The position numbers and the translations under genes are program-made. From Tenebrio molitor (lineage: Eukaryota > Arthropoda > Insecta > Coleoptera > Tenebrionidae), in the NCBI RefSeq assembly GCF_963966145.1, contig NC_091048.1, positions 17,174,001-17,238,000 of the forward strand: DNA of 64,000 nt, read 5' to 3'. Under the pieces are notes generated by a model. It was given only the letters and a program-made list of their open reading frames with translations, was not told the DNA's origin and did not search any database. Positions 26,874 to 39,211 of the stretch are shown here, piece after piece (position 1 is the stretch's first letter; the number at the start of each line of letters is the position of its first letter).

Positions 26874-29800
26874 AACTTTTATAATTATGTATTTAGTTTA
26901 GGTTTATGTAAATAAAATAATTGATCAAAATGTCTAATCGACAAGAAATCCAGATTTAAATGTTATACTTATGATATATTATGTTTATCCTTTCTTAACT
27001 AACTAGCTTTGATCAGGCAAATTTGGAAGATGACCAGAAACTAAACACAATTTTTCAAATTAAAAAAAAAATCTGACTTTATAAATGAATGTTAATATTT
27101 TATCTAGGGGAGTAATAAATAAAAGGAAATCCTATGTTCATTTCCTGAATGTGACATTTAATTACCGAACACCTGCCAACTCATTTTTAAATTCATTCAT
27201 AATGGAATTCTATTTCTACTATTTGAAGCATTATTATCTACCTAAAATTTGTGGTCAACTAACGAAATATCAATTCAGACCAGAATATGTGTACTGCATC
27301 TAAATTGAATTTAAACATTTGAAATTTATACTAAATATGCACTTTTTTTAAAGTCATATCAATGAAAGAATGATCAATCACAACACGATAAAAATTAGTG
27401 TGTGTGGTCCTACTATACGAACGTGATCCTTTTCCTTTGTACGTGTTTTCCAGAACATCAATGAACGGGATCTACCCTGAAAACCCGCACCTTCCTGGAC
27501 GATCCCTCAACAATGCACCAGGACTATTGATTATTTTCTAAACACGTGTTTACAATAGTTTTACAGGTGCAGCAAAAACCTTCATTGGGTCGTTCAACTG
27601 ATTCTATTTCCGTATTTGATAGCTTGTTTATGAATTGCATGGTTAAATGGGCATTATGCATGATAATTCGCTCCTGGATGGTTATCCGAAGCACCGAAGT
27701 TCCGGTACGATTCTCTGATATTGTCTGTGCGAGCATTTGAAAAAAAGTCTAACGGAAACCAAGATTTCAACATTACACAAATCAAAATAACATGACGCAA
27801 GAATTGCAGATCGAGAGTTATCAGGAAGATTGTGGTGCGGCTTTGCAATTTATTGTATAATTTCAAGATTCCCATGGCTGGTCTAAATGAAATCTCATTC
27901 ATGGGATAGGTCTGAATCACGGGAAAGCGACAAGTAATTATGTAAAAGCACGACGGATTTTCTTCATGGGATCCGACATTAATAAATGTTTTATTCGTAG
28001 TCGTGCTTGCCAATTAAAACAGCGACGTTATCGATGCGGAAATTTATTACCTTACAATAGTAAAACTCTTAGAGGATCACAGAAATAAAAGAAAAGCTGT
28101 TAGCACTCTCCTCATTGTTATTTCAGTTAATTAAAATCAAAAGTTCACGCTGCTAAATGTATGCCATGCCATCAACCTTTCCTGCTGGAGGCACTTCACA
28201 AACTCGCCTACCTTGGAAGGTCGTTGGAAAAGAACACCTCTCGAATTAACTTTTACGATTCGAGATAATCCCCGAAACGTGAAAATTTCAAATCGATGTC
28301 AAGTTCAATGGGAAACCTTCAGAAAAACGACGATATTTACACGGAACATGTTTACACTGGAACGCTTGTCCCCTGCATATGTCGAGCAGCAGACATTTGG
28401 GGTAAGTGCACACAAAAGCTCAGCTTTCGAACACGTGTGCCCGTATAAATTCTATCTGTTTGAACTCCTACCCCAATATGACTAACGCACGCACATGGCA
28501 ACAGTAATTTTAATTCGTCGATAAATTTAATGGCTCATCGACAAACATATAGACATATTAGGTTTAAGGCTGCGCGACCTTGCCCTTGTGACGAAAATGA
28601 ATCGTTTAGGAGGGTGATTTTTTTTTGTTAATCGATAACATAATTGAACAGTCAGTTTTAATCGATCCACTCACTAACTGCAGAATGACAGGTTTGTAAC
28701 GAGTAAAATGAGAGACCTATTACGTAATGGGTCTTTTATTCTTGGGATAACAATAATGCAATTAATTATATAATAATACCGGCTCGGTAGGACAGTTTTT
28801 ATGGTAATTAAGCTGCACTGCTTACCAAAAAATAAGTATTACATAAGTGCAGCCCGTAGGCGAATGCTTTTTTTTATCGGTGGCATAATTACAGACCGAA
28901 CGCTGTTATTAAAGTGTTATTCAATTTACAGTTGTTTTAATTTTTTCCACAAAATTTTATGTACCGATTCACATAAAATTGTCGAACATTTCTGACTCGC
29001 ATTAGTTTTGGTTTGACGTTACAGTTAATTTCAGAGAAGGAGTTAGCTGAACCCTAAATAAATAATTAGGTTTCTTTGACGATATTTTTATGGCGGTCAT
29101 GGTCTCTAAGCACCTGATCGTACTTCGCCAATGACCATATTATACGTTTGTAAAAAATTAATAAGAAACTATGAACGAGTCCCTTGTCAAAACGTCAAGA
29201 ATGGATAAATGAAAGAAAAATTGTGAGATTCTACATGATGAATGAATGATTTATTGCTGCCGTTGACGATCGTGGGAGAAAAATAATTCGATTCAGTGCG
29301 GTAGAAGGTAAGGAATTCTAAAATATCGAATTAGATGTATTGAATAATCTTTGGGTGTGCACTCGGCTCAACTTCTAATGTCACAGAATCCGTGTGCAAA
29401 GGAGCGAGAAGAGTGCTCGTTGAGCATCAATATTCAGTAGATCCTCATTCTTTCGTAAATAACACTCGACAATACCTTCTTGGTTCATTTGACGGACGGA
29501 ACTTTACTTTTTCTTTCGATTTAAATCAAATTATACGAGTAGATCGTACAAAATATGGTTATTTCCGAGTATGCAAAGAAAAATTATCATAAATTAAGAA
29601 CAGGTAATCTTCAAAGATTTATATGAACAATCAGAAATTATTTTTTCTTACTTTTATATCAGAAAAACATTTTCTGTAATAAAATTAACACTTTGTAATT
29701 CAAGAAAATCGGTAAAATCTACGTGCTACAAAATATGAAATAATTATTCTCAACGAGTTTTGTGTTAATTTTAGAAATCTATCAAATACGCTATAGTGTT

Positions 29801-29942
29801 TATGACGACCAACTAAAGAATATTCACTAGAACAATAACAATTGCTTTTGAAGTGTCGCGCATTACGAGAAGAACTGTAATGAAATTAAATTTCAAATAC
29901 ATATGTAGATATTGCTATTTGAGAATAGTACATTCTTCAATG

Positions 29943-29992
29943 AGCGTATAATAGCCATTATACGCGAGTTGAAGACTATACTTTCACCAAGA
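29943..29992. repeat. Imperfect palindrome
   Basis: AGCGTATAATAG faces TTATACGCGAG, and ATTCTTCAA faces TTGAAGACT, giving a hairpin of about 50 bases. Could be a tiny inverted-repeat element or an isolated palindrome. Confidence 0.4.
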
Positions 29993-30298
29993 CAAAACAA
30001 TCTTTGAAAATTGAATTTAAATTAACAATTAAAATTGTGTCTTGTTGGGCAGTTGCTACGCAATTTTACAAACGCATCCGATTGACGATCTGCCCATGAT
30101 AGAATGAAAATACGAGGATATGATTGGCGAACAGCCATGGATTTCAGTATATTCGAATATTTTTGTCTCATTCATAATTCTTGTCAAATCAGGTAGACTT
30201 AATCGTAGTACTTTGGGAAATACAACTACACGATGCGCTCCCCGATTTTTTTGAATATTATAGTTTTACTAGTCGGCCCTTAGAGTCAGAAAAATGAA

Positions 30299-30445
30299 CT
30301 ATAGTACATTACACACGTTTAGTAAGAAGCATTGTTGTAGCACTCGGTCTATTGGAGTATTCCTGCCTGTGTTCGTCGTGTCCCAACCTCAAACACACTT
30401 GTGCTACAATAGATCCTCTTACTAAACTTGTATAGTATACTATTA
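30299..30445. repeat. Inverted repeat of about 145 bp
   Basis: ACACGTTTAGTAAGAAGCAT / TTGTTGTAGCAC on the left pair with GTGCTACAATAG / CTTACTAAACTTGT on the right, enclosed by ACTATAGTAC / GTATAGTATACT. Size and structure suggest a miniature inverted-repeat element. Confidence 0.5.
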
Positions 30446-30651
30446 TTTTACAATTAGAGGAAGTTTTTACAATTTAGTACACCTGCACCTAAGTTTTCTT
30501 TAATTTGCATCAGAAATAAAGACTATACAAAAATAACTTCTACCGAAATACTTCATTATCACGTTCAACACAGTATTCCCCCATTTTATGGAAATAATAA
30601 TTATTGTAAAAAAATTGATAAAAAATATATAATTAGAATAGTTAAAGAAAT

Positions 30652-30727
30652 AACATAACATTTTTGATTTACAATGCAAAAATTTCCGATAATAATGCGG
30701 AATCTGGGAAAGTGCCCTGAATGCTTG
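30652..30727 (+). repeat. Dispersed direct repeat (copy 2 of 2)
   Basis: Second copy of the repeat at 26800-26873, about 85-90% identical by eye over about 75 bases. Confidence 0.65.
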
Positions 30728-30914
30728 CAGCGTTTCCACGTTGAATAGCAAGGGAAATCCTCTCAAAAACGAATTTCTTTGATTTTGAATCGCCTGATTC
30801 CGCGATAAGTCCGTTTCCGATGACATTTGAAATCGATTATCAATTGATAATGTTTTGTTAATTATTTTCTCCATCTCACATCGACAATGATGTTGCAAAA
30901 TAGTTATTTTTGTA

Positions 30915-31060
30915 TTAAGTGCGCAAAATGAATGTTTTTTGTTGGCCCATGAGAATGAGTTTTTGGTCGAGACCGTTAGGTCGAGACTTCAAAGTTCAAA
31001 CTCATTCGAATGCGCCAACAAAACAATCATCTTGCGCACGAAATACGAACACTATTTTTT
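30915..31060. repeat. Inverted repeat of about 145 bp
   Basis: Left arm TGTATTAAGTGCGCAAAATG, TTTGTTGGC, AATGAGTTT pairs with right arm AAACTCATT, GCCAACAAAA, CTTGCGCACGAAATACGA. The loop is about 45 bases. Probably a miniature element. Confidence 0.55.
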
Positions 31061-31478
31061 CTACAACCGCTTTTTAAACCTTTGCTAATAAAATTCATAC
31101 TTACTACAAAACGATCAGACATTCAAGTTGCCCGCTTGCGCTGGTCACTTAGTTACGAATTTTTGTAAAATTTTCCTTGGATGTTTTAATATATTTTTAT
31201 TATACCTGAATCATAATCCCTGTTTTTGACACTAAAATGCGTGCGAAAAAGGGCCTTTTAAAACACTAAAGCTTTAAGGGTTGCTTAGGTAACAACAAAT
31301 TCACCTACATTTTGAACAATGATAAATAGACATTTATACACAATTTATGATAGCAACGAAACAACAACAATTGACCATTTCTATATCAACGATTAATGAC
31401 ACAGATTACCTCAGAAAAGGTAATTCAATTTACTTTTTTTGCTATGATTTTCAGATTGTAGTGCAGGTATAATAAAAA

Positions 31479-31571
31479 ATAGCGTATGATACACGTTTAT
31501 AAGGGCCTTTAAAGCACTCGCGACGTCGCGCGTGCTTTAAAGGCTTCCTTATAAACTTGTATCAAAATATA
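31479..31571. repeat. Long near-perfect palindrome with a GC core
   Basis: GATACACGTTTATAAGGGCC then TTTAAAGCACTCGCGAC on the left mirrors GCGCGTGCTTTAAAGGC then TTCCTTATAAACTTGTATC on the right. The centre is GCGACGTCGC, so there is almost no loop. Confidence 0.65.
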
Positions 31572-33790
31572 CTATTTTCACTGTTTTTATGGTGAAAAAA
31601 AAAAAAAAAACATCCAACGAAACTTTTTGACAACTATTTTTGATCTATCAAAAAATTACATACCTTGCGACTTGATAATGATGCATTAATGCCGCGTTTT
31701 TTTGACGGTTGTAGAAAAAAGCATGTATGTGTCATGTGTCCAGCTTGTGTATAAAGCACAAGTTTTTTTACGAGTAGGTACTTTACAGACACGAACGCAG
31801 CGAGTGTTGTAATTCCACACGTAAATACCTATTTTACATTCACTACAACTAGTAGATCTTCTAAAAGTTTTTAGTTGGTCGTTGTTTGTTTGCTATCTGC
31901 AATCCCTTAAGACATTTGATTGAATAGGCGAAATAGATCTTATAAAATGCAAGCAAAAGTCACGTTGTTTCAATCTTGATATACTGCATCTATTATAAGT
32001 AATCGGTCCAAAAAAAAGTTGATGATGTAGCATGCGCTGATAAAATTGAAAAACACTCGGATAAATCTGATGGCGAGATCTCGATTCCTATCTTTCTATC
32101 ACAATATTTTACTGCACAGATGTGTTACTTTGATATTTTCGAAAATGCGTTGCAAGTTTTACATCATCTAATCTACACATCTTGTGATAATACGATTTTA
32201 TAGACGTGATGTAATAAGCGCTTTAACCTGCTGCGTTCAGCACTAGAGGTAAATTGACAAACTGGAATTGCTAGGCCCTGCTACAATGCTTTTCAATTTC
32301 TTGTAATTTACCATAAAGGTTTAATTAACTTATTTGTGAACCTAGTTATTATATTCGTACATATTTATTCGAACAAACATTTAGATTTAGCATCATAATC
32401 TTAAATGTGAATAAAGCTGCTCTTTTCTATAAAGTGCAAAAATTGACCTGTTGGAGGGGTTTTTGTAAAATGTAAAATAATTCACAATAACAAATATTTT
32501 GACGTATCACGCGTTTCAAGTTTAACCTTCCCCTAATTAACGTTAATCAACGAACAATGGTTTCTTTAAAAATTTGACTGCGTTATTAAAATAAAAACAC
32601 AAATACTATTAACAGCTACACCATAATATAGTGCACGATAATCTAATGATTTCGTTCATTCTCATCAAGCCTTGTTAGAGTACGAAAAAGAAAAACATGT
32701 AACAATAAATCCTCTCTAAATGGTATCCACATAACATGAACAACAAAACCGGGTTTTAATTGACGATATTTCATTAGCAAAATATTCCCATCCATGACAG
32801 CAATCCCTTGTTCAGAGGTCACGACATCAGTGAACACAAAAACGTTACAATTGTAACTCGACAGTTTTCATTTGGAAAATCGTCCGTCTACTTTTACAAT
32901 TTTACATCGACTTTCTGATCACACCCTTCAAGTGTCATTTCATTAGCAAAGTAGGTCGATTAAAACTGCGAAATTACGGCCCTGGGTTTTGGAATTTTGG
33001 GTACAACGTGCAACTGACACCCATCAAAACCGCACATTCTATCTAAAATGAAAATTTAATTAACTAAATACTGTTACAGAAACTTGTAACAGTTACATCA
33101 CGATAAGGGGGTTGTTTCTGAAATGGTTGGTGGCGCCAGAGGGTCATAAAAATTTTCGTCAAACAGATTGGGGGTTGACATATCGGGACCAGTTTACATA
33201 ACGTTACAATCATGACAAGTCGGATCGTCATTTTTATACGAACGTAAAACGGGGAAAACAACATAAAAATGTACCGTACTTGTGTGGATTTTGACTTATC
33301 TTTTGATAAAACGAGCATTCGACATGCGTTCTTGTCTTCATCCATCAACAGTCTCAGTGTTCTTATCTTGTTAACAAAAAAAACATGATGAAAAACATTT
33401 CTGATAGACGGCAGGAAAAGGAACCGTCGTGAAAATTTCGATGACACAGTGGCGTGTAAACATTGGAATTATCACTACGAAGTGTTAAGTGTTTGAATTG
33501 TAACGTTTTTGTTCACTAATTTGTAGTTTGTAAATTGCATAAATGGATAAACATTTCCAAATGTGGTTAAACGAAAAATTAACACATGGGAGGCCAAACT
33601 AAAAGCCCAACAGTCGACTGGCGACTTGGCTAAATGGTAATAATTCCGTACAATAATTAACAGTTCTTAGTTTAATAAAAACAGAAGCGTAATTTATTGG
33701 TTGAAAACACATGCCATTGATAAAAATATGAAAATGTTAATTTAATAACAGTGCAGCAACAGATTAGATCTGGCGCTCGTGCAAACTCAC

Positions 33791-34257
33791 CCTTGATGGT
33801 CCGAGGTCCGAAGGGTTGGTTTTGTGAAAAGAAATCGCGGGATTGGTCGAGTTTCGTTAAATAAAAACGAGTAAATACAAAGACACAAAGAATAACTAAC
33901 ACTGTCTGTAAAAAACGAAACACTGCCACTCGTAACGACTGTAACGAACTGTTCCACTCCGCTCGTTTGTTGTTGTAGCTGTAATAGCAACCGCGCTGTC
34001 GACTCCAGCAGGCTGTAAGAGCTTTTTGGGTGGGAAAGTTGCACGACCCTCCCTGTCGCCGTTGCTCTTCTGCTTCGAACAACTACTGGAACTAGAAGTG
34101 CAGACCAGAGAATCAACAAGCGCAAGCGTACACAGGATAATTTTTGTATCGATCACACGTTATGTAAGGGTGTCTTTTTTTATTAAATACCGCCGAGGAG
34201 TGCTGTCTCTTTTCGGCAGGATGCTGGGGGGTAGTTTTCTATTTTGGCGGTTTTATA
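33791..34257 (-). promoter_or_regulatory. Probable core promoter and non-coding first exon
   Basis: On the minus strand a TATAAAA box lies at 34257-34251. Transcription would then start about 25-30 bases on, near 34228. The following 430 bases are clearly richer in G+C than their surroundings, contain no ATG on this strand that I could find, and end at 33791 in CAAGG followed by the strong donor GTGAGT. This is what a 5' UTR exon of a gene with a distal coding exon looks like. The open frames here start at GTG or TTG only, so I do not call a protein. I found no downstream coding exon. Confidence 0.35.
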
Positions 34258-35324
34258 AGCTCGTGCCCTGAATAGAACATGCAGGGCGACAGAGTAAAAA
34301 TTCGTACAAAAAGGAGACAAAAGATGAAACATCTAAAACTTTATCTTTGAAAAAAGATTTCACAGGTTATTATAAAAAAATATTTTTATTATGAAATCGT
34401 ACACATACTAGATATGTATACTTTATTAATTATGTATTATTCCTCGTCAACGTTATTAATATCAGATAGCAGCTTTCTTGATAAGCTGAAATAAAATACA
34501 TACTTATTATGTATATCATGAAAATTTCAATTTCCTCACTTTCCTAAATTCGAACAGTTCCATTCATTTTATTTAAATCATTTTATTTAGCGTAAATATA
34601 TCGTCAAACCATAAAGGACCTACCTATTTGAACTAATTTTATTGCCAGAAAACTATAAAATCAGTAGTAAAAATCATAACTATTTTTCTGTCCCACATAT
34701 TGTAGACAACACTAATCATAATCAAGTGCATAAGTACTAAGTAAACAATATCTTGTATCAACGTAAACAGTAATACGATATTTTTTATTGATGTTAATAA
34801 AAATTGAACACACTTACTTGACTTTGTTCAGTCATTCTATATACTGCAAGATCAAACAAATTTGAGAGCGCAATTGTAGATGAAAAGTAAAAGTTGATTC
34901 GTAGATTGATGCATAGGGTTTTAATAACTGTCAAATTAACAATTGGTCAGATCTTTTAATGGTAATTATATGTAGTCTTTTTTAGGTAAATATACCTAAC
35001 TATGTAAACTTCGTCCAGCGAGAGATTGGGAGATTTAATATTGTATTCAATTAGAACAAACACTACAAAATGCACTAGAATACATTAATTATAGCATAAT
35101 TTCAGGGCAAAAATGTTACTGCTTGAAGGATATACATATTTCAAATTTTACATGCGCTAGCTACACCTTTACGGAGAATTTAGTGACTTTTATGTCAACC
35201 AATTTCTCGCTGGACAAACTATACATATTTCAATTCAATTTCAACTAAAAACTTCCTTGTTTTCGATTTTTATTTTAAGTTTAAGATTACGTTATTTTGT
35301 ATTTATGATACTCGTATTATGTTG

Positions 35325-35692
35325 TATAGTGAAATTTTTTTAATAAACAATTGTCAGTGTCAAAATGAAGTAAAAAACCATACTGTACCACCCTAAAATT
35401 TGGACATATGGACCAGCTGTATTGACACCAAATCATGGTTAAGGTTATGTTCACTTCACTTCCCGTACCTTTCTTCCGTGAATTCATTTTCAAAGCAAAT
35501 TTAATGAGAAATCAGGAGAAATCTTTTCGAATTTGAAATAAACTCTCGCTCGTTAGGGCGCAGGCTCAGTTACATAAAAAAATGTTGACACTCAATGTGA
35601 CCAATCGTATTATCATGAAAATCACAGTTTGGCTCATACCAACAAGACAACGTTTTGACAATTGTTTATTAAAAAAATTCAATTCTACTATA
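35325..35692. mobile_element. TIR element TATAGTGAAATTTTTTTAAT
   Basis: Left end TAGTGAAATTTTTTTAATAA followed by ACAATTGTC; right end GACAATTGTTTATTAAAAAA followed by TTCAATTCTACTATA. About 368 bp with arms of about 45 bp. A partial copy of the right half lies at 26010-26100 in opposite orientation. Confidence 0.65.
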
Positions 35693-36604
35693 GAGACTAA
35701 TGAAGGTGACTCCATGATAGCGTTAGAACTGAAGTCTGCTTAATTAATTTATACAGGTGTCTCCAACAAAAAAGACGAGTCCATAGTTCGCTTATTTATC
35801 GGAGGATTTTAATTATCTGTACACCAAATTAAGTGGTTGTGAATAGGCTACAAAATGGTCTAATAAAATCACGTATAGTCCGAAGGGTTTCAAGACCAAA
35901 CTGTCAAAATGTTTTTTTGTCAAATTCGAACACATACATTTTTTTAGTAATTCTGATAGAGAATTTTATTCTGAAAACAACACAAGTATACACTTACATA
36001 TTAAACATAGAACAAAAAGTAAAAAAAAAACACTACTATCGTCTATGCTCAAACTCTAAATACCTATTTACTATCTACTTTGTAGTAAAGGGGCTATAAG
36101 TGCTAGAAAAATAAGAGACGTGATGTCCATTATAAATTTCCCTGACATTTAGTAATATTGTTGAATCATCCATTACTTGTTTGTTATTAAAGATATCAAC
36201 TTTTTCTTTTTTCTAAATGATAGCTACGGAAAATATTGCGGTATACATATACTCAATTTCATATAAATGTGCATCTAAGCAAGCCATGAAAATTTGATTT
36301 TCTGTTGGTAGTAAAGCTAAAGCTAGTGACTTTGACTTTCAAAGTTGCTTGCTCTGCGCGAACCCGATTTGACTATTTTTTTAGTTTTTGTCCATTTTAA
36401 CATTACTGATTTCAAAAACAATGTTACATCTTTTTACTGATTAAATTAAAGTAATTCTTATTTGTTTTTGTCTTTGTATTTTTATCAAGTAAAGATTTAT
36501 TGGACATGACCTTCATAAATGTGACTTTTGTAATGTAACTAAATTAAAGGTGCTTTTACAAATGCACAGCTCACTTGATGAACATTTATATGAAATCAAT
36601 TATA

Positions 36605-37088
36605 TAAGGCATTCACGATCTTTTTGGGACCGAGTTGGCTATGACCATCTAGTGATTTTGTTGGCAGTACCTCGGTGATAACTAAATCCCCTAAAGGAAA
36701 TTGACACTTTTTGTGTTAGGTTAGGTTGTTTTCTGTTTAAGGTTATATTTTCTGAGTAGGTACATTGTTGCCGGATCTCTTAAATCTGGTCTGCCCTTTT
36801 TAAATTAAATTAAATCGTTTAATAGACATTTTTTATCGTAATAAAATTATTTTGGCAATTTTGACTGTTCCTTTGACAAAAACTTTTATTATTTTTACAC
36901 ACTTAATAAATCATTTAGGTTCTTACGAATATTAAAATAATAAATTGGCAACGCGATGGCAAGAAAATGTCGAACAGACACTGACAGACAAAAAAAAATT
37001 GCATCCGTTGCATCACTGAGTCAGTTAGTCCAACATGAAAAGAAAAAATCATAGCCAACTCGGTCCCAAAAAGATCGTGAATGCCTAA
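36605..37088. mobile_element. MITE AGGCATTCACGATC, about 480 bp
   Basis: Near-perfect inverted ends of about 40 bp: GGCATTCACGATCTTTTTGG GACCGAGTTGGCTATG at 36608 and its reverse complement at 37044-37084. TATA-like flanks. No coding capacity. It abuts the next element directly. Confidence 0.82.
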
Positions 37089-37090
37089 TA

Positions 37091-37490
37091 TACCGGGACA
37101 TTTTTTTAACATTGAACATAGCCCATACTTATTCCCTATGTTCAGTTTTAAAAAACACAGGTCAATGCATGTATGTAATCACGTAACCAAGATAACGAAA
37201 ATAAGGACTTGACAGTTTAACAAAATGGTCAAGTTATTTGAAGAAATACACATACTCGTAATGCAGTTATTCTATGCCAATCAGATCATTAGAAATGTGC
37301 GTGACATTTCCAATGCAACACATGATAGACCAATTCCATCAATCGGAACAATTTTAAACATTATTTCAAAATCTCTGATGTTCGGTATAGTTGGTTGCAT
37401 AGCAACTCACAATGCATTGATCTGTGTTTTTTAAAATTGAACATAAGGAATAAGTATGGACTATGTTCAGAGTTAAAAAAATGTCACGGT
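37091..37490. mobile_element. MITE CCGGGACATTTTTTTAAC, about 400 bp
   Basis: Inverted ends CCGGGACATTTTTTTAACAT / GAACATAGCCCATACTTATT against AATAAGTATGGACTATGTTC / GTTAAAAAAATGTCACGG. The arms pair for about 100 bp, down to GTCAATGCATG / AATGCATTGATC. Shares TA boundaries with the elements on both sides. Confidence 0.82.
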
Positions 37491-37493
37491 ATA

Positions 37494-38610
37494 GAGTGTG
37501 TCTCAATACTATAAAAACACTAAAATTATGTTTTTTTAAACGAAACCTACCCAATTTGATTTTATTTTTGAATTCTATGCTAGATTATGAGTCAAATTTA
37601 TACAGGTCGTTTTTACTTATCTGCCATCGTTTTTGATCAGTGGGGCTTTTTTTACCAGAATTTCGAATTGCAGGGGTCCCTTCGAAAATTAGTACCTTCC
37701 AAATCGTTGCAAATAAATTAAATGATTGACGCTGTTTGATTTCTGAATGTTTGCCGCATCTGCTGAGTGTTTACTCAACAACCTGCTCAGTCGCATAGGC
37801 ATGCCTACTGCGATTTTTTAAACATAACGAACTAAAAATGTCAAAAACTCATTTTTTTCCAATGGCAACCCGTATTTATTATTGCACTAGTTGAAAGCTT
37901 TTTTGACAACCTTTTGAACAATATAAGGTTTGTATAGTCGAATCTGAAGATCTAGGGTGCTATCCTAAAATCGCTAAATTTGGTGCAATTTTTCCGTTAA
38001 AAAGACAATAGAAAAATCTAGTAGGCCTAACAAAAGATAATCACATAATATGGTCACTCTATAAAGATGAATCAACCAACAAAACAGTGTTTAACAATTA
38101 ATTATTTTTAATTATTTTAGTGATTTTTAGTGATTTTAAGATAGCATCCTAGATTTTCACATTCGACTATACAAACCCTATACCGTTGGAAAACTTGTCA
38201 AACAAAAAAAATTTCGACCAGTGCAATCATAAATACGGGGTGCCATTTGAAAAAAATGAGTTTTTGACATTTTTAGTTTGTTATATTTAAAAAATCGCAG
38301 TAGGCATATGCGACTAAGCACGTTATTGAGTCAACACTTAACAGATGCGGCAAACATTCAGGAATCAAACAGCGTCAATTATTTTAATTTATATGCAACT
38401 ATATGGATGGTACGAATTTTCGAAGGGACCCCTGCAATTTGGAATTCTGGTAAAAAAGCGCCACTGATCAAAAACGATGGCAGATAAGTAAAAACGACCT
38501 GTGTAGATTTGATTCACAATTTAGCATAGAATCCAAAAATGAAATCAAACTGGGTAGGTTCCATTTAAAAAAACATAACTTTAGTGTTTTTATAATACTG
38601 GGACATCCTG
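37494..38610. mobile_element. Fold-back element, 1.1 kb with arms of about 480 bp
   Basis: Left arm about 37494-37975 and right arm about 38128-38610 are reverse complements with few mismatches and a spacer of about 150 bases. Matching landmarks: ATAAAAACACTAAAATTATG at the outer edge, GGTCGTTTTTACTTATCTGC, GAATTGCAGGGGTCCCTTCG, GCCGCATCTG, GCATGCCTACTGCGATTTTT, and TAGTCGAATCTGAAGATCTA at the inner edge. TA flanks both ends. The strands would form a hairpin of about 480 bp. No transposase frame; the open frame at 38278-38487 is arm sequence. Confidence 0.87.
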
Positions 38611-39211
38611 TATATATACCGCAATATTTTCCGAATATGCAGTAGAAGCGTAGCTATCATGTAGAAAAAATAAAAAATTTATATCTTTAATAACAAACAA
38701 ATTATGGAGCTTTTTCGCAACTCTGGGACACCTGTATGTAATTAATTAGTTTAATTTCCTATTTCCTGTAAAATAGATTGTATTGTAAATATTTTTCTTT
38801 TCTTCTATTTTACATACCATTTAAAATTGAAATTAGTTGATGTTAAAATAGAAACTGTCTGAACTCCTGTAAATGTCCGGAGAATTTAAGTTTCAAGGCT
38901 GGCGGAGAGCGACATTAAAAATTAAAATAGAAACATTTTGCAAATTGCCCGACTATGGTTGTCAACAACAAAAAAAGAACAAATTACAGGGACGTCTATT
39001 TATAAACTACCGGAATTCCAATGTAGGCAACTCTGTTTACAATGTTTTGTTTCTGAAATAATAAACGTTTCGTTGAAATTTCGAATTTTCTAATATCGTA
39101 ATATCAACGAATAGAAAATTTTTGAATAATCTACAAAAAATTTCAACTGTATTTGTAAAAAAATGATCGTCAAGTCTATATTCATATTGCCGATATAGCA
39201 AACACTCTTTC

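Larger units (their letters stand above)
35754..38734. mobile_element. Outer element hosting three TA-bounded insertions
   Basis: Possible termini are CAGGTGTCTCCAACAAAAAA on the left and the reverse complement of CAGGTGTCCCAGAGTTGCGA on the right, both next to TA. Firm inner pairing: 36155-36258 (TTTGTTATTAAAGATATCAA, then ATGATAGCTACG, then GGAAAATATTGCGGTATA) matches the reverse strand of 38612-38712. The left border is less sure, because about 300 bases at 35800-36110 have no counterpart on the right; the true left end could lie nearer 36110. Confidence 0.55.
12270..39211. other. Long gene-poor, transposon-rich interval
   Basis: About 27 kb with no coding gene that I can support. Open frames are short, overlap on both strands and mostly start at GTG/TTG/CTG. 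What can be seen is a high density of short elements with terminal inverted repeats (listed separately), several imperfect palindromes and one likely promoter with a non-coding exon near 34 kb. Parts could be introns of a large gene, but I found no conserved exon. Confidence 0.55.

Noticed and set aside
28213..28485. Plus-strand frame followed by GGTAAGTG, possibly an exon
   Set aside because: No acceptor or partner exon identified and no similarity; too weak to report as a gene.
30500..30898. Minus-strand frame of 132 codons
   Set aside because: Runs through the dispersed 75-bp repeat and has no recognisable domain.
33787..34125. Minus-strand frame RLLILWSALLVPVVV... resembling a secreted protein
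   Set aside because: Start codon is TTG and the frame overlaps two others in the same stretch; no ATG and no family match.
33896..34156. Minus-strand frame looking like a signal peptide (IILCTLALVDSLVC)
   Set aside because: Begins only at GTG with a stop two codons upstream; no ATG is available, so it is treated as part of a 5' UTR.
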